Source: Owenia fusiformis
Lineage: Eukaryota > Annelida > Polychaeta > Sabellida > Oweniidae
Assembly (NCBI GenBank): GCA_903813345.2
Contig: CAIIXF020000008.1
Coordinates: 2,427,341-2,491,340 of the forward strand
Direction of reading: 5' to 3'
Length of the DNA stretch: 64,000 bases
Shown here: piece by piece, positions 35,396 through 46,337 of the stretch
Layout: each line of letters starts with the position of its first letter
How positions within the stretch are numbered: position 1 is the stretch's first letter
Translations under genes and position numbers: made by a program
Notes under the pieces: model-generated
What the model saw: only the letters and a program-made list of their open reading frames with translations
What the model was told of the DNA's origin: nothing
The model's database searches: none

Positions 35396-36030
35396 GAATC
35401 TCTATTTTCGTGAAACTGCTCTTCACATCTGTTTTAATAGCAACTTGGTTCTAGAAGGGTGGTGAAATGACTACAAATAAGAGCCAAATAAGCTTAATCT
35501 TGAACTAAATATTTGGATTGGCAAGTCGTATATCAATAGGGGAAATCCTTTGTGTATTTTGGGGAATTCCCCAAATCAAACCTCTACAATCAGGTCTTTC
35601 TAATTATTTGTAAATGCAACTATAGGCCTAGTGTACTATATATCCTTGATTTTCTAAAGTCTCTAGAAATGAAGAAATCAATTATATATGTAGTCAGACC
35701 TATCAAAGATTTTATTTTACTTTAACAGTACATATTTAGTGCTAATACACTATATTCTTCTGACAAAATAATATTAATATCATTGAAAAGTAAGACTTGA
35801 TTTGCCATATTTTGTACTCTGACCGGCAATCGATAAATTCACTAATAAAATGTCAAATTCAGCAGTAAGTATGCGTCTTTTATCTTATATAATCGTCTTA
35901 TTATATGCTTCTATATTTTGGTCGCATAAGCAGACAATTCTCAGCTATGGTTCCTGTATGATTTAGCTGTCATCATTCTGATCAAGATTTACATAAAATT
36001 AAAACCCGGAAGTGCCAAGTCCGTCATTGC
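35396..36030. other. non-coding stretch
   Basis: AT-rich with no gene or repeat I can support. Confidence 0.3.
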
Positions 36031-36039
36031 AGTTCAGCA

Positions 36040-36344
36040 CAAGGAGGATTGGCTCCCAGAGTGCACCACCGATATTCTGTCCCATATATGGGTATGTCGT
36101 AATACAAAATTCGAATTCAAACAGCCGCCATTTTGTTCACTTCAACATTTAAATCGTGAATTTTGGTCTTATTTCCAAACGAAAAATTCCAAAACTCACA
36201 AGAAACGATCGAGATATTGGTTCGAATCTTTTGAACTGTTTATTTTGAATTTATAGTCGGTTTTAATTTCAGAAAATAACGACATTTCGACGTTTTCATT
36301 GTTGGAAAATATCGAGTTTCGATCCTGGGAGCCAATCCTCCTTG
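36040..36344. mobile_element. 305-bp MITE with exact 9-bp target duplication
   Basis: The ends CAAGGAGGATTGGCTCCCAG and its inverse CTGGGAGCCAATCCTCCTTG bound the element. AGTTCAGCA is duplicated exactly on both sides (36031-36039, 36345-36353). A 9-bp duplication points to a Mutator-like family. The interior is non-coding. Confidence 0.85.
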
Positions 36345-36365
36345 AGTTCAGCAACAAGTGACATA

Positions 36366-36470
36366 GAGCCATAGGCGTAGCGCCCGGTACGCTGGGTATG
36401 CACAGGCGTACCAGATGGTTGCAAATTTGCTCTAAATACAACCAAATTTCAAAAATTTCCTGGGGGAGAA
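36366..36470. repeat. dispersed repeat (inverted partner at 41545-41625)
   Basis: CATAGGCGTAGCGCCCGGTA, ACCAGATGGTTG and a tail AAATTTCAAAAATTTCCTGG occur here. The reverse complement of 41545-41625 has CATAGGCGTAGTGCCCACT, TGGTACGCAC, ACCAGATGGTTG and an A-rich tail. They are probably two insertions of one family in opposite orientation. Confidence 0.55.
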
Positions 36471-36485
36471 CAGTAGTATGTATCC

Positions 36486-36512
36486 AACAGACTGACTAGA
36501 AGTCAGTCTGTT
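36486..36512. repeat. perfect 12-bp hairpin
   Basis: AACAGACTGACT-AGA-AGTCAGTCTGTT is a perfect inverted repeat with a three-base loop, and further flanking pairing (AGTAGTA / TACTACT) extends it. It may be the core of a small foldback element. Confidence 0.7.
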
Positions 36513-36915
36513 ATGATGTACTACTTTCCTGTGGAAATTGCAGTGAAATTTTTTGCATAAAATTATCAATTAGTGGAACCATTTCTTCAATAAAATAAAC
36601 ATTACAAAATTTCAATTAAATAGTAAGGTACAATTAAATGCAATAAAAAGTAACACAGCTTATTGTCAAGTGGAAATAAAGCTAGTTGAAGAAACAAATG
36701 TGCAAATTAATTTTACCCAATCGGCCATTTTGAATAGCACTTCCTATGTAAACAAATATTTAGAATTACCAAACTTTAACATAGGTGCCTTATAGTCTGA
36801 ATATAATTCAGACTAAATAGGATATAGTCTAGGGAGAACAGACCCCCCTACAATTAAATTTTTTATTCTGTGAATCAGTTCATATGGTTAGAATAAGGAA
36901 AGAATGTGATGTAAC

Positions 36916-37483
36916 TTACTCCCGTCTAGAGCTACTTAGATTTTGAAAGTATAGCTCTCTATCGCTAGAATCAACAGCTTAAGAATCCTGACTTCACGGA
37001 AAATTTCAGGGAATTCAGCTGACTCATGTTGCACATTATATACCTGAAAATGTATCCTACATCGCCATCTTTCATTCAGCTCAACTATAGAACGTCTCAC
37101 TGCCCTATGTATCGATCAGGACTTCATTTTATTGGTCGTGTCAAAAGTTTTGGCCAGGTATATTCAATATGGCGGCTTGACGTTTCCCAAGTTGCGCATG
37201 CGTCGATAATATTTCCGTTTAACCGCCATATTGGAAATGGGTATCAAACGATGAATTCAAAAAACGATTAGAACTCCTGATCGCCATAGAAGCACATCCG
37301 CGATCCTACATGCACGGGGAAAGTAGACACATATGAGCCCATATGTAGGATACAGTTTGAGACAAACAGTAAGCCGCTGAATGGCGCTGATCAAATTTAG
37401 ATGTCACAATTCTTCAGCTGGAGATCCTCACGATGGAGAGCTATACTTTCAAAATCTAACATGGTAGCTCTCGACGTGAGTAA
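36916..37483. mobile_element. 568-bp MITE nested in the left arm, 8-bp target duplication
   Basis: Its own ends (TTACTCCCGTCTAGAGCTAC and, inverted, GTAGCTCTCGACGTGAGTAA) with inner TTAGATTTTGAAAGTATAGC are flanked by an exact duplicate GATGTAAC (36908-36915, 37484-37491). An 8-bp duplication suggests a hAT-like family. Confidence 0.85.
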
Positions 37484-37973
37484 GATGTAACCACGTGTCT
37501 ACTTACTAGCTTGTTCTATGTCATCCATCGGACAAGGTTACATCGTGGAACGCAGCCAAACACGACAATTAAGCCAGTATTCTGAGGTTATAAAATATAA
37601 ATCTAAATGATTTCCCATTTGCAGCCCATTGGAGATTTCCGGAATTGAACAAAGTAGCGAACGTTGCGATCTTTCAACTTTAGTTCGTTCTTTTTCACCA
37701 CCTTATGTGTACTGTTTTCATTTAGGAGGCGGTCTTTTTTGAATGCATCATTTCAGGTCTTTATGAATCAATAGATCAATAAACAGCTCTAAAAATACAA
37801 TTTAGCAGTTTCTTTCATTGCGTACTGCGCCTGTTAGGCACGAAATACAATTTAGCAGTTTCGTTCGTTGCGTAATTGGGCCTTCTATAATCAGTAGCTA
37901 ATGCTCGGAAAACATTTTCCAAAATATTTACTTTCGTTTTCCTTGAAGACATGGTTGGGTGACACGTCATTGA

Positions 37974-38046
37974 CACGTGATTAAGTCACATGATCGATAT
38001 AGTAACTAGTCACGTGATCAGACATGTGTCACGTGTCAGTCACGTG
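37974..38046. promoter_or_regulatory. cluster of four CACGTG E-boxes
   Basis: CACGTG occurs at 37974, 38011, 38030 and 38041, mostly in GTCACGTGA context, with near-variants (CACGTC, CACATG) between. This matches the palindromic site of MITF/TFE, USF and Myc-type bHLH factors. Whether it drives a transcript is unknown. Confidence 0.5.
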
Positions 38047-38250
38047 AGCTTGCAAAATGGACAATCTAAATTTCCAAAAATCGGCTAAGATCAAGATAGA
38101 TATGCTGTTGCCTTCAGTGTCCTGTTCGGCTGCGTTCCACGATGTAACCTAGTCCGATGGATGACATAGAACAAGCCGATAAGTAGACACGTGGTTACAT
38201 CACATTCTTTCGTTATTTTAACCATATGAACTGATTCACAGAATAAAAAA

Positions 38251-39339
38251 AACGACTCTAAACACTCGTTTTTTGCTTCGCTCAACTATTGTTCCCGCGC
38301 TGGCGTACTACTTAGAAATATAGCGCTACACCCATGGATAGAGCTATAGCAACCTACTGATAAACCAGCAGAGAGAGACTCAAAATTTCATAAAATTACC
38401 AACAATTGTGATTGGTTAATGTGAAAAACATTGTGATTGATTGGCGAATGAACTGATGGCTTTTACGTGGATGACCACAGAAGCATGTAGCGTCATCTAT
38501 ATACTTTTCTGGGTGGGGTTTCCGTCCACTACATGCTCCTGTAGCTATGATGTACGAGAAGCCATCACAGACATCTAATACGTTCTTCGAACGGGAATGA
38601 TATCAATAACAGGACTGGCATCCAGATCCAAGTATTTTTCAAGACCGCCGACTCTCGTTGGGCTATTTATCCCTATTGACTCAGTTGTTCATATAAATCT
38701 ACGTACCTTAGATGCTTTGTAATCGACGTAGATAGAAAATATTGTTTCCTAAATTGTTCTGAAGAGCGATAATTATTACTAAATGTACTTTGAACAGGTG
38801 GGCCACAGGTCGACTGACCAAAAAGTCGGGCTTCTGGCACAAGGTCACATGACCTATTCGGGAGGTCACGGGAGGTTACGAGAACTAAATTCAAATTTCC
38901 CAAACAATCATCATTTAACCAATCAACGTCGAGATAAAATTGATGACGCCACCACCATCGGTCAAGGTCAGGTCAAAAGTCATCCATCTTGCCATTTGCC
39001 CAGCGGATTCTTACCAGTCGCTAAAAAACGATGAAATCACGTTAAAAATAAAATATACACTTTAAAATTGAGGCTGATTGAATATGACAAGACTCCATTG
39101 AATACAGCTGTGCAATTTACAGTCACCAAGATGAGCTAATTTCGGAGATATTCGGGAATTAAAAAAGGTAACACATTCTGGTTTCCCAACTTCCCAAATT
39201 TGAAATCCCAGAATCTCCTTTCACCAGAACATTCTCTCTGACTGTGGAAGCCATGAGTTTTGAAGAGAAAGCCTATTGAAAAACAGTTGATGAGCAGTGT
39301 CAATAGAAATTAACAAAATAAACAAACTGACAGGTTACT
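38251..39339. other. non-coding stretch
   Basis: No exon or repeat can be supported. It may include the first exon or promoter of the acyl-CoA-binding protein gene, whose initiator exon I could not locate. Confidence 0.3.
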
Positions 39340-39731
39340 AGTGTTGCCATGATGTGTCATAATCGTATATCGATGCATCAGCAATTTTCAATAGAAAACA
39401 TTGATGCACATCGCAATGTTCATTGGGAAAAGTCTTACCAAATTTATTGCCATTATAAAATAAATAAAATTCTGAATGCAACAATTAAATAATAGTATGA
39501 TACTTCCAGTTGGACATGTGCGTAAACAAATGTAAAAAATGAGGTTATATGCTTCATAAGCAAAAATGTGAGAGCGAAAGAATGAAAAGGTATGGCATTT
39601 GCATGAAAATGAGACAGGAAAAGGTGATTTTAGCAGATTTATTATTTTGATGTTTCAAACATCGATGCATCCCCAGAATCACCTTTGGCGATGAATATTG
39701 CGATGTATCCATTAATCGTGACAACACTAGA
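39340..39731. mobile_element. hAT-type MITE
   Basis: CTAGTGTTGCCATGATG on the left mirrors CGTGACAACACTAG on the right, with inner ATCGATGCATC motifs in both arms (39370, 39661). The TAGTGTTGYCAY end and the repeated CGATGCATC blocks resemble hAT-derived MITEs. The flanking 8-bp duplication is degraded. Confidence 0.6.
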
Positions 39732-39948
39732 CCTTACTGAGATGACGAATATGGGACTGAGCTGATTTGTCACGCATACGTAGTATGTTGAACTGACAGC
39801 AGTTTTAGTATTTTCGGGAAAATATTAAGTTGACGGCAGAATGGTGCCTCTCGTTTCAAGACTGACAGCGACACTCTTCTCTCATTCTTCACCCACTCTC
39901 GTTTTTGCCAAAGAGATCTATTTGTACTGTTCCATAGTTATGAGTCTA

Positions 39949-40592
39949 CAGGGTGTCCCGAAAGTATGAGGCCCCCCCTAGGCAGACATATTCCAGTGTC
40001 CTCATAGTATGTGTCATATATCATTTTAAAGCTTATCCAAAGTTACATTGATTTGCCAAGTATCATGGTTTAACTCACAAATTGGAAAAAGTTACAGTCA
40101 TTTTAAAAGTTAGTGTTTTGTTAAAATAAAGATCAATTTTACACCACATTACTAGTCAATGAGTCCCCCCTTGGCCATGTTCACAGCAGCAATTATTTTC
40201 AGATATGACCTTAAAAGCCCTTTAAATAGGGGTGTGGAATTTTATAACCCTCTTAAAATATGTTAAGGAACTTTAGAAGAGTTTCCTTAGAGTTTCTACG
40301 CTCACCATTCTCTTTTTCCAACTCAATATCCATCCGACCCGATAATAATTGCTGCTGTTAAAATGGCCCGGAAGGACACATTGACTATTGATTTGATGTA
40401 AAATTGAACTTAATTTTGACCAAACACTAAATTTTGAAATGCCTGTAATTTTTTCACATTTGAGAGTTGAACAATGATACTCGGCGAATCAATGTAACTC
40501 TGGATAAGCTTTGAAATGATATATGGCACATACTATGACGATACTCGTATATGTCTGCCTAGGGGGGGGGGGCATTCTTTCGGGACACCTTG
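39949..40592. mobile_element. 644-bp mariner-type element with ~250-bp inverted arms
   Basis: The ends CAGGGTGTCCCGAAAG and (inverted) CAAGGTGTCCCGAAAG are flanked by TA (39947-39948, 40593-40594). The arms match for about 250 bp, including TAGGCAGACATAT, CATATATCATTT, GCTTATCCA, AGTTACATTGATT and GCAGCAATTATT. The whole element is essentially one large imperfect palindrome with no coding frame. Confidence 0.88.
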
Positions 40593-40871
40593 TATTCAAG
40601 AGGGACAAACTCTAGACTTTAACTTTTGGGTCGGTCAAAGCCATCTAGAAACAATAACGGCCAAAATTCTTTTTTTTCTAAAATGAGCCAGTTTCAATTA
40701 CAGTGTATGTAGCTTAACAGAAACTGACCTATCTAGATTCAAATCTACTCTAACAATTTCAATGTCAATCAATTCAAAAACTTCATGAAAATCTCCAAAC
40801 TGTGTCAACTGTCTAGTTTTTGTCTGACATACCTGTATGCAAATAAGATCAGATATTTTTGTGGTTTTCAG

Positions 40872-40986
40872 GAGTTTAACAAGGCAGCTGAAGATGTCAA
40901 GAACTTCACATCAAAGCCTACTGATCAAGAACTCTTAGAAATTTATTGCCTTTTTAAACAGGCCACAATTGGGGATTGTAACACTG
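40872..40986 (+). CDS. acyl-CoA-binding protein, one internal exon
   Basis: Acyl-CoA-binding protein (ACBP/DBI) buffers long-chain acyl-CoA esters in the cytosol. The exon, bounded by TTTTCAG and GTAAGA, encodes EFNKAAEDVKNFTSKPTDQE followed by LLEIYCLFKQATIGDCNT. These are helix 1 and most of helix 2 of the four-helix bundle, with the ligand-contacting YCLFKQAT motif. The family is usually about 87 residues, so the start codon exon and the C-terminal half (KGKAKWDAW region) are missing. They may lie upstream unrecognised and in the 41026 gap. The fragment itself is intact. It could equally be the ACBP domain of a larger ACBD protein. Confidence 0.85.
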
Positions 40987-41025
40987 GTAAGAGTCTAAAG
41001 TATTGCATATGTCCACATATTGCAT

Positions 41026-41525
41026 NNNNNNNNNNNNNNNNNNNNNNNNNNNNNNNNNNNNNNNNNNNNNNNNNNNNNNNNNNNNNNNNNNNNNNNNNNN
41101 NNNNNNNNNNNNNNNNNNNNNNNNNNNNNNNNNNNNNNNNNNNNNNNNNNNNNNNNNNNNNNNNNNNNNNNNNNNNNNNNNNNNNNNNNNNNNNNNNNNN
41201 NNNNNNNNNNNNNNNNNNNNNNNNNNNNNNNNNNNNNNNNNNNNNNNNNNNNNNNNNNNNNNNNNNNNNNNNNNNNNNNNNNNNNNNNNNNNNNNNNNNN
41301 NNNNNNNNNNNNNNNNNNNNNNNNNNNNNNNNNNNNNNNNNNNNNNNNNNNNNNNNNNNNNNNNNNNNNNNNNNNNNNNNNNNNNNNNNNNNNNNNNNNN
41401 NNNNNNNNNNNNNNNNNNNNNNNNNNNNNNNNNNNNNNNNNNNNNNNNNNNNNNNNNNNNNNNNNNNNNNNNNNNNNNNNNNNNNNNNNNNNNNNNNNNN
41501 NNNNNNNNNNNNNNNNNNNNNNNNN
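41026..41525. other. assembly gap, 500 N
   Basis: Placeholder gap of unknown true size. It probably hides the remaining ACBP exons (+ strand) and the last exon of the SnoaL-like gene (- strand). Confidence 0.98.
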
Positions 41526-41544
41526 TTTTTTTTAAGTTTGGTTT

Positions 41545-41625
41545 AAATTTGGAGTGTATTTTCAACCATCTGGTATGTCTGTGCGTACCAGGCATACTGG
41601 AGTGGGCACTACGCCTATGAGTGTG
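41545..41625. repeat. dispersed repeat, inverted partner of 36366-36470
   Basis: Contains CAACCATCTGGTATGTC and ACGCCTATGAG, the reverse complement of the shared core. It directly follows the gap. Confidence 0.55.
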
Positions 41626-41830
41626 TAAGGCATATGAATGAATTGCCATTTTAACCTCTTTGGAGCAGAGTGTTTTTTCATCTTTTGATGTTTTAATCTT
41701 CTAATACCATGTAATATTCAATATGGAAAGCTAAGTAAACATACATGTAGGCCCGTTTTTACTAAATAAAAAGTTCCATATATCATAAATGGCCCATAAA
41801 TCAACCCCTTTGATTTAGATTCATAATTAC

Positions 41831-43406
41831 CTCACTGATGTAACCAGTTGACCATCTTGTGTTTTTAATCCACACTCTTGGCTTGTCACAAGTATGTTTC
41901 CACTGTGGTCATACTCCTTGATGTAAGTTGTCATCACATAACCCTTACCATCATACTCATCAATGTAGAATTGCCTTATTGCTTAAAGAAATAGTTGAAA
42001 TATTATTGTTTCAGATGTAATTTTTTTGTCACCACAACAAGTGATGACATATTCTTATAGTCCCTTTTTTGTGGATGATGTTTGGTGGTTGGTATGTGGC
42101 AGTTGGTGTTTGGCATTCAATGGTTGGCATCTGTTACAAATGGCAGGTGGTGACATTTGCATGTTAATGCCTTGTTAATAACGTAATTGTATAAAGAAAT
42201 TGCTATTTTTAATAATGTAGTTTTTGCTACCTTGCTTGTCTAGTGTGGATACCTTCATTAGAAATTCTGGCAAAAACAGAAGAAGAAATAGAAAAAGTGA
42301 AGTACAAGTAGAAAGTGAATGTTCCTTTGCTGTCCTCTATGATTAAAAATGATATGTTATAAGGATGTTCTCAGTTTTGTTCTAATTTATTTGTCCAACC
42401 CAGGTGCCTTTCATGGACATACTTTGATCTCACATACCTTCCTTTCCACGAACAAAATCACCAGTTGTTGCCAAGGTTGCATAATCTGCATAGAGATCTG
42501 CCACAGCATTCCAGTCTCCAGCATTAAAGTAATCAACATAATCTCCCAGGGCTTTCTGTAATTTCTTATTTGTCTCTGGATCTAAAAGGTAAAAACAAAA
42601 CAAAGGTAAAAACAATACTATTGCAATTAAAGCTTCAGCTTGGACAAATAATCTTGTTTCCCAAGGCTAATGGCAGAGAAAAAAAGAAGTGAAGTTTCTG
42701 TGTACCAATTACGGAGTGTCCCTAATAAATGATATATTCTACAAATGAAATTTTGAAATGCTCATTCAGCCACAGATGGAAACAATGTGCCTTTTCTGTT
42801 TCTATGTGATATCAGTCCATCCTATACCATCAATGATTCAACAAAAATGATCCCAAGATTTGCAATTTAGAATTCAAAGAAAAATCACCGAAAATTAGCA
42901 TTTTCAAAAAGATAAATTTTGGGTGGTGTCAAAGTCAAACTCTGGTGATCAAAAACAAATTCAGTTTCCATGTGATTAATATGAGTTGTGACCAATCTGC
43001 AATGATGATATGATTTAGTTACAGAGCATTAAAATAGATATGTGTCAATAAGCTCATAAAATACTGGGAAGTTTTCCCCAAACTTAACATGCCCTTTTTG
43101 AGTTGTCCTTGAGCCCAGCTTTGTGTTATTGCCATTGTATAACAGTTGTGACTTCACAAACAATAAAACATTTCTTAAATGCACTTTTAACATTTACATG
43201 TTAAATGCATTATATTTTTAGTTTTGAACTTCAACATATCAGTTAAAAATTAAAATGTGTTATAACATTTTTTTTAATTTGTTCAGCCAGTTAGTTCTCT
43301 GTACTCTTATTAATTAATATGTAAATGTTTATAAAATAAAATACTTACTAAATGCATCTGTGGTGACACATATTGTAAAGATGATCAGAAAAATGAGTTT
43401 CAGCAT
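41831..43406 (-). CDS. secreted SnoaL/NTF2-like protein, three exons
   Basis: Exons 43406-43349, 42581-42438 and 41981-41831 join in phase. The first encodes a start and a clear signal peptide (MLKLIFLIIFTICVTTDAF). The second encodes the start of an NTF2-like cone fold (LGDYVDYFNAGDWNAVADLY ... ATTGDFVRGKEG), the layout of the SnoaL-like/DUF4440 family. The third gives the beta-sheet part (YVMTTYIKEYDHSGNILVTS, GLKTQDGQLVTSV). About 118 residues are visible; a final exon is expected after the donor at 41830 and is probably lost in the gap. The family includes enzymes and binding proteins; no catalytic role can be assigned. A MITE lies in intron 2. Confidence 0.75.
42028..42155. mobile_element. 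GTCACCAC-ended MITE in an intron
   Basis: GTCACCACAACAAGTGATGACATATTC on the left and GGCAGGTGGTGACAT on the right, with an interior of ATAGTCCCTTTTTTGTGG and GTTTGGCATTC. Same family as 18714-18820 and the ends of 14221-16605. Confidence 0.65.
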
Positions 43407-44608
43407 TGTGATGTTGTTGTAGCAGTCTTTTCGATATTTTAATTGGCGTTCATGTCCATGTACCTGAGACTATAAGACCAGCAATCCAGGATATTTATTA
43501 AAATAAAATAAACATATCATATACAGAGTAAACATAATGCAGTTTAATGGTTAAGTACTATATGATAAAACTGTCGCTGTGTTTAAATGGAATTAATCTT
43601 CATTATGGTCAAAGTAGAAATAAGTTATTTTTGATTAAAATTCTTCTGACGTTAAATACAAATAGGAATAATACGATCCAATAAGAGTATTTTTTGAAAA
43701 CACATGTAAAGTCTCAGTGAAGTTCAATGGTTGGGTTGTTTTACACAGTGGTTTGTTCAGCGATATTTCAGTTATGCAAATGATAAATTCAAGGTTTTCA
43801 ATGAAGCAGAGAGAAAAACATTTTAACCATAAATTTAAAGTACATGTACACTGTAAAACATTCCACTTTCTTTGGTGTTACTTTTTCAAAATGTTAGTTT
43901 GTTCGTCATTAAGGTGGAGCTGGAAAAAGTACTACTGATATTTCAAGCTGTTTTTCTTGGCAACGAATGTTTTTCATGAGTTAATACATATCAATATTAC
44001 AGAACCATAAATTTTAAGTGCTATGGTCCCTAGAGACAGCATTTGGACCATAAAGTGAGAGTAATTCTGGTAAATTTCAAAGAATACTTTTAGCACGGAA
44101 ACACATTTGAAAAATTTCGGTAAATCATCTTTCCTTACCAGGGAACATCAAACAACTGTGAAAATGTGCATTAGTTGTGTTGATATTGAGATAGGAGGCT
44201 CAAACCAAATGTCATCAATTTATTTCTTGTCATCCATCTTTTCTTGCACTACTTGTTTTGACAGTCCAGTGAAATATTTCTCATATTGATATATGAGACA
44301 AATAGATATGACAATACAATATACTTGTATTTTTTATCTTCCATTATATCTGTTGATTTATTTCATTGTTAGAAATTGCAAATTTATCATTATTAAAGCT
44401 ATACTGTGTATCTAATATTCCTGGGATTTCACCTGTGAAATTATTTTGTTTTGACACGTGATTTTATATTTTCACTTTACAGCTTATTGGCCTGAAAAAA
44501 TGAAGTTATTCATAAAGATCGAATAAGGAATAAGTGCGCAACTGATTTAAAATTATATAATGTTTTATTTTGACAAACTAATAAATGCACAAATTATCGT
44601 TTACTCAC

Positions 44609-44839
44609 CATGAATTGATCAAAACTGCGTAAATCTGTTTCAAAGTTTTTTGCCAGAAGTAGCCTATTCACGATCGTAACCTTGGAAAATGCTACATCCG
44701 CTAAACGAGATCTTGTATTTTCAACAAAATGAGATCGTAATTGCATATTTAGCCGTTTTTTGGCTTTAATATTTTTAAATAATTTATAAAAAATCATCTT
44801 ATTGAAAAGTTGTAACGTTAATTCTGTTTTATTTACCAT
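44609..44839 (-). CDS. possible first coding exon, unrecognised
   Basis: A 77-codon frame starts at ATG (44839) and ends in frame at a strong donor (CATG|GTGAGT). It is rich in Lys/Arg/Leu and could be an organelle-targeting N-terminus, for example RLNMQLRSHFVENTRSRLAD. Upstream on the same strand, AGGAAATGGCGG (about 44880-44895) resembles an ETS/YY1-type promoter motif. No matching downstream exon was identified, so the gene identity is unknown. Confidence 0.35.
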
Positions 44840-45356
44840 CCGAAGTCACAATCATCATTGTCCGGTGAAATTATATTCATCCGCCATTTCCTGTTTATAG
44901 CCATTAGATTATGTGAAGGAATCATCAAAATGTAACCAAAATACTCAAAATCGGAGACAACTTGGAGATGTTACATCTTAGTCTACTGTCATTTTGAATC
45001 TGTTGCAAGATCTAAATTTTATTTTAAATACTTCTCCCTTACACTGTTACACTGTTATCTGGCTGTATTGCAGTGTAATATTTCAATTTTTTATATGAGG
45101 TTGTCATTTTGTCAAAAGTGCCATGTCGCATGTCCTCTTTTTCAATTTTATTCAATTTAAATGAATATAAACATTTCTGCATCTTGAATCTCTTGAATGG
45201 CACTCAACTGATAAACACAAAATGGTGGAATGTACACATTTTGCTCTTTATCAATTTGAGGGGGGGGGGAGGCTTGGTTATACTTTTATTGTTGAATTGA
45301 CAATAAAAATTTAAAAATTAAAAAATTTATAAGGTCTTTGTTGTAGGTATGGTTTT

Positions 45357-45693
45357 AGTAGATATAAAATGTCAGGTTCTGGCTCGCCACGGGCCGCCAC
45401 GGGCCCGGGGCTTTCAAAATCTCTGAAGATGAGCAGGAGATATAGATGAGCAGAAGATAAATTAATTGGATGGGGATTAGGAGATAAGTTAATTGGATGG
45501 GGCTTTCATCTTAAATGTGTAAAAATGTTAGATAAGATGCGCATGACATCATTGTTATCTTAAATGGGTGAGAGATAAGATGCGCATGACATCATTGTTA
45601 TCTTAAATGGGTGAGAGATAAGATGCGCATGACATCATTGTTATCTTAAATGGGTGAGAGATAAGATGCGCATGACATCATTGTTATCTTAAA
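45357..45693. repeat. left terminal inverted repeat with four 43-bp iterons
   Basis: A GC-rich outer part (GCCACGGGCCGCCACGGGCC) is followed by ATTAATTGGATGGGG repeats and four tandem copies of a 43-bp unit with AGATAAGATGCGCATGACAT and CATTGTTATCTT. The inverted counterpart at 49537-49829 matches almost base for base but has one fewer iteron. Confidence 0.93.
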
Positions 45694-46156
45694 TGGGTGA
45701 GAAATGTATTTCTTGGACTGAATAGTTAAGTACAAAATAAATCCCTTATATATATTTTAAATTTGGTATAATCCATTAACAGTGTTTACAATTCTACTTT
45801 CAATATTAACCCAACATTGAAAAGAATCAATAATCCTATTGAGTTGGTCAAACAAATACTGTTCGCATAAAAGGAAAGAGAACTGGATTTTGGATTAAAT
45901 ATGTGTACAGATGAAAAGGTTTATTTATTTAAGTCATATATTGAATTGACCGTTGAAAAGGTTTATTTATTTAAGTCCTATATTGACCATTTGATCTTAC
46001 TATACTTGATTTCAACAATAATGGTATTTTAATGTAATAATTGAATGTTGACATTTAATTGTGTCATCACAATGTTAATCCTTCATATTCTAGAACATCT
46101 TTTGTTTACAGTGTTAATCCCCCTTTTCAAAAACAGATTATAGCGATGAGTCATTA

Positions 46157-46179
46157 TTCTGGAAGGTTCCAGAAGTTTG
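46157..46179. promoter_or_regulatory. heat-shock element, copy 1
   Basis: TTCTGGAAGGTTCCAGAA comprises four consecutive perfect inverted pentamers (TTC-GAA-TTC-GAA), followed by an imperfect fifth (TTG). This is the consensus bound by trimeric HSF1. A two-box TTCTAGAA lies at 46088-46095. Confidence 0.8.
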
Positions 46180-46337
46180 ACAGAAAAATCTATTGAATGT
46201 ATCTTAATTTTAATGTAATAATTGAATGTTGACATTTAATTGTGTCATCACAATGTTAATCCTTCATATTCTAGAACATCTTTTGTTTACAGTGTTAATC
46301 CCCTTTTTCAAAAACAGATTATAGCGATGAGTCATTA

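Larger units (their letters stand above)
36858..38250. mobile_element. inverted-repeat element with a nested MITE in its left arm
   Basis: The left arm (TTTTATTCTGTGAATCAGTT...CATATGG...GAATGTGATGTAAC, continued at 37484 as GATGTAACCACGTGTCTACT...GTTACATCGTGGAACGCAGC) is the inverse of the right arm at about 38103-38250. The left arm is split by the insertion at 36916-37483; rejoining the flanks restores the right-arm order. The space between the arms carries the E-box cluster at 37974-38046. Confidence 0.75.
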
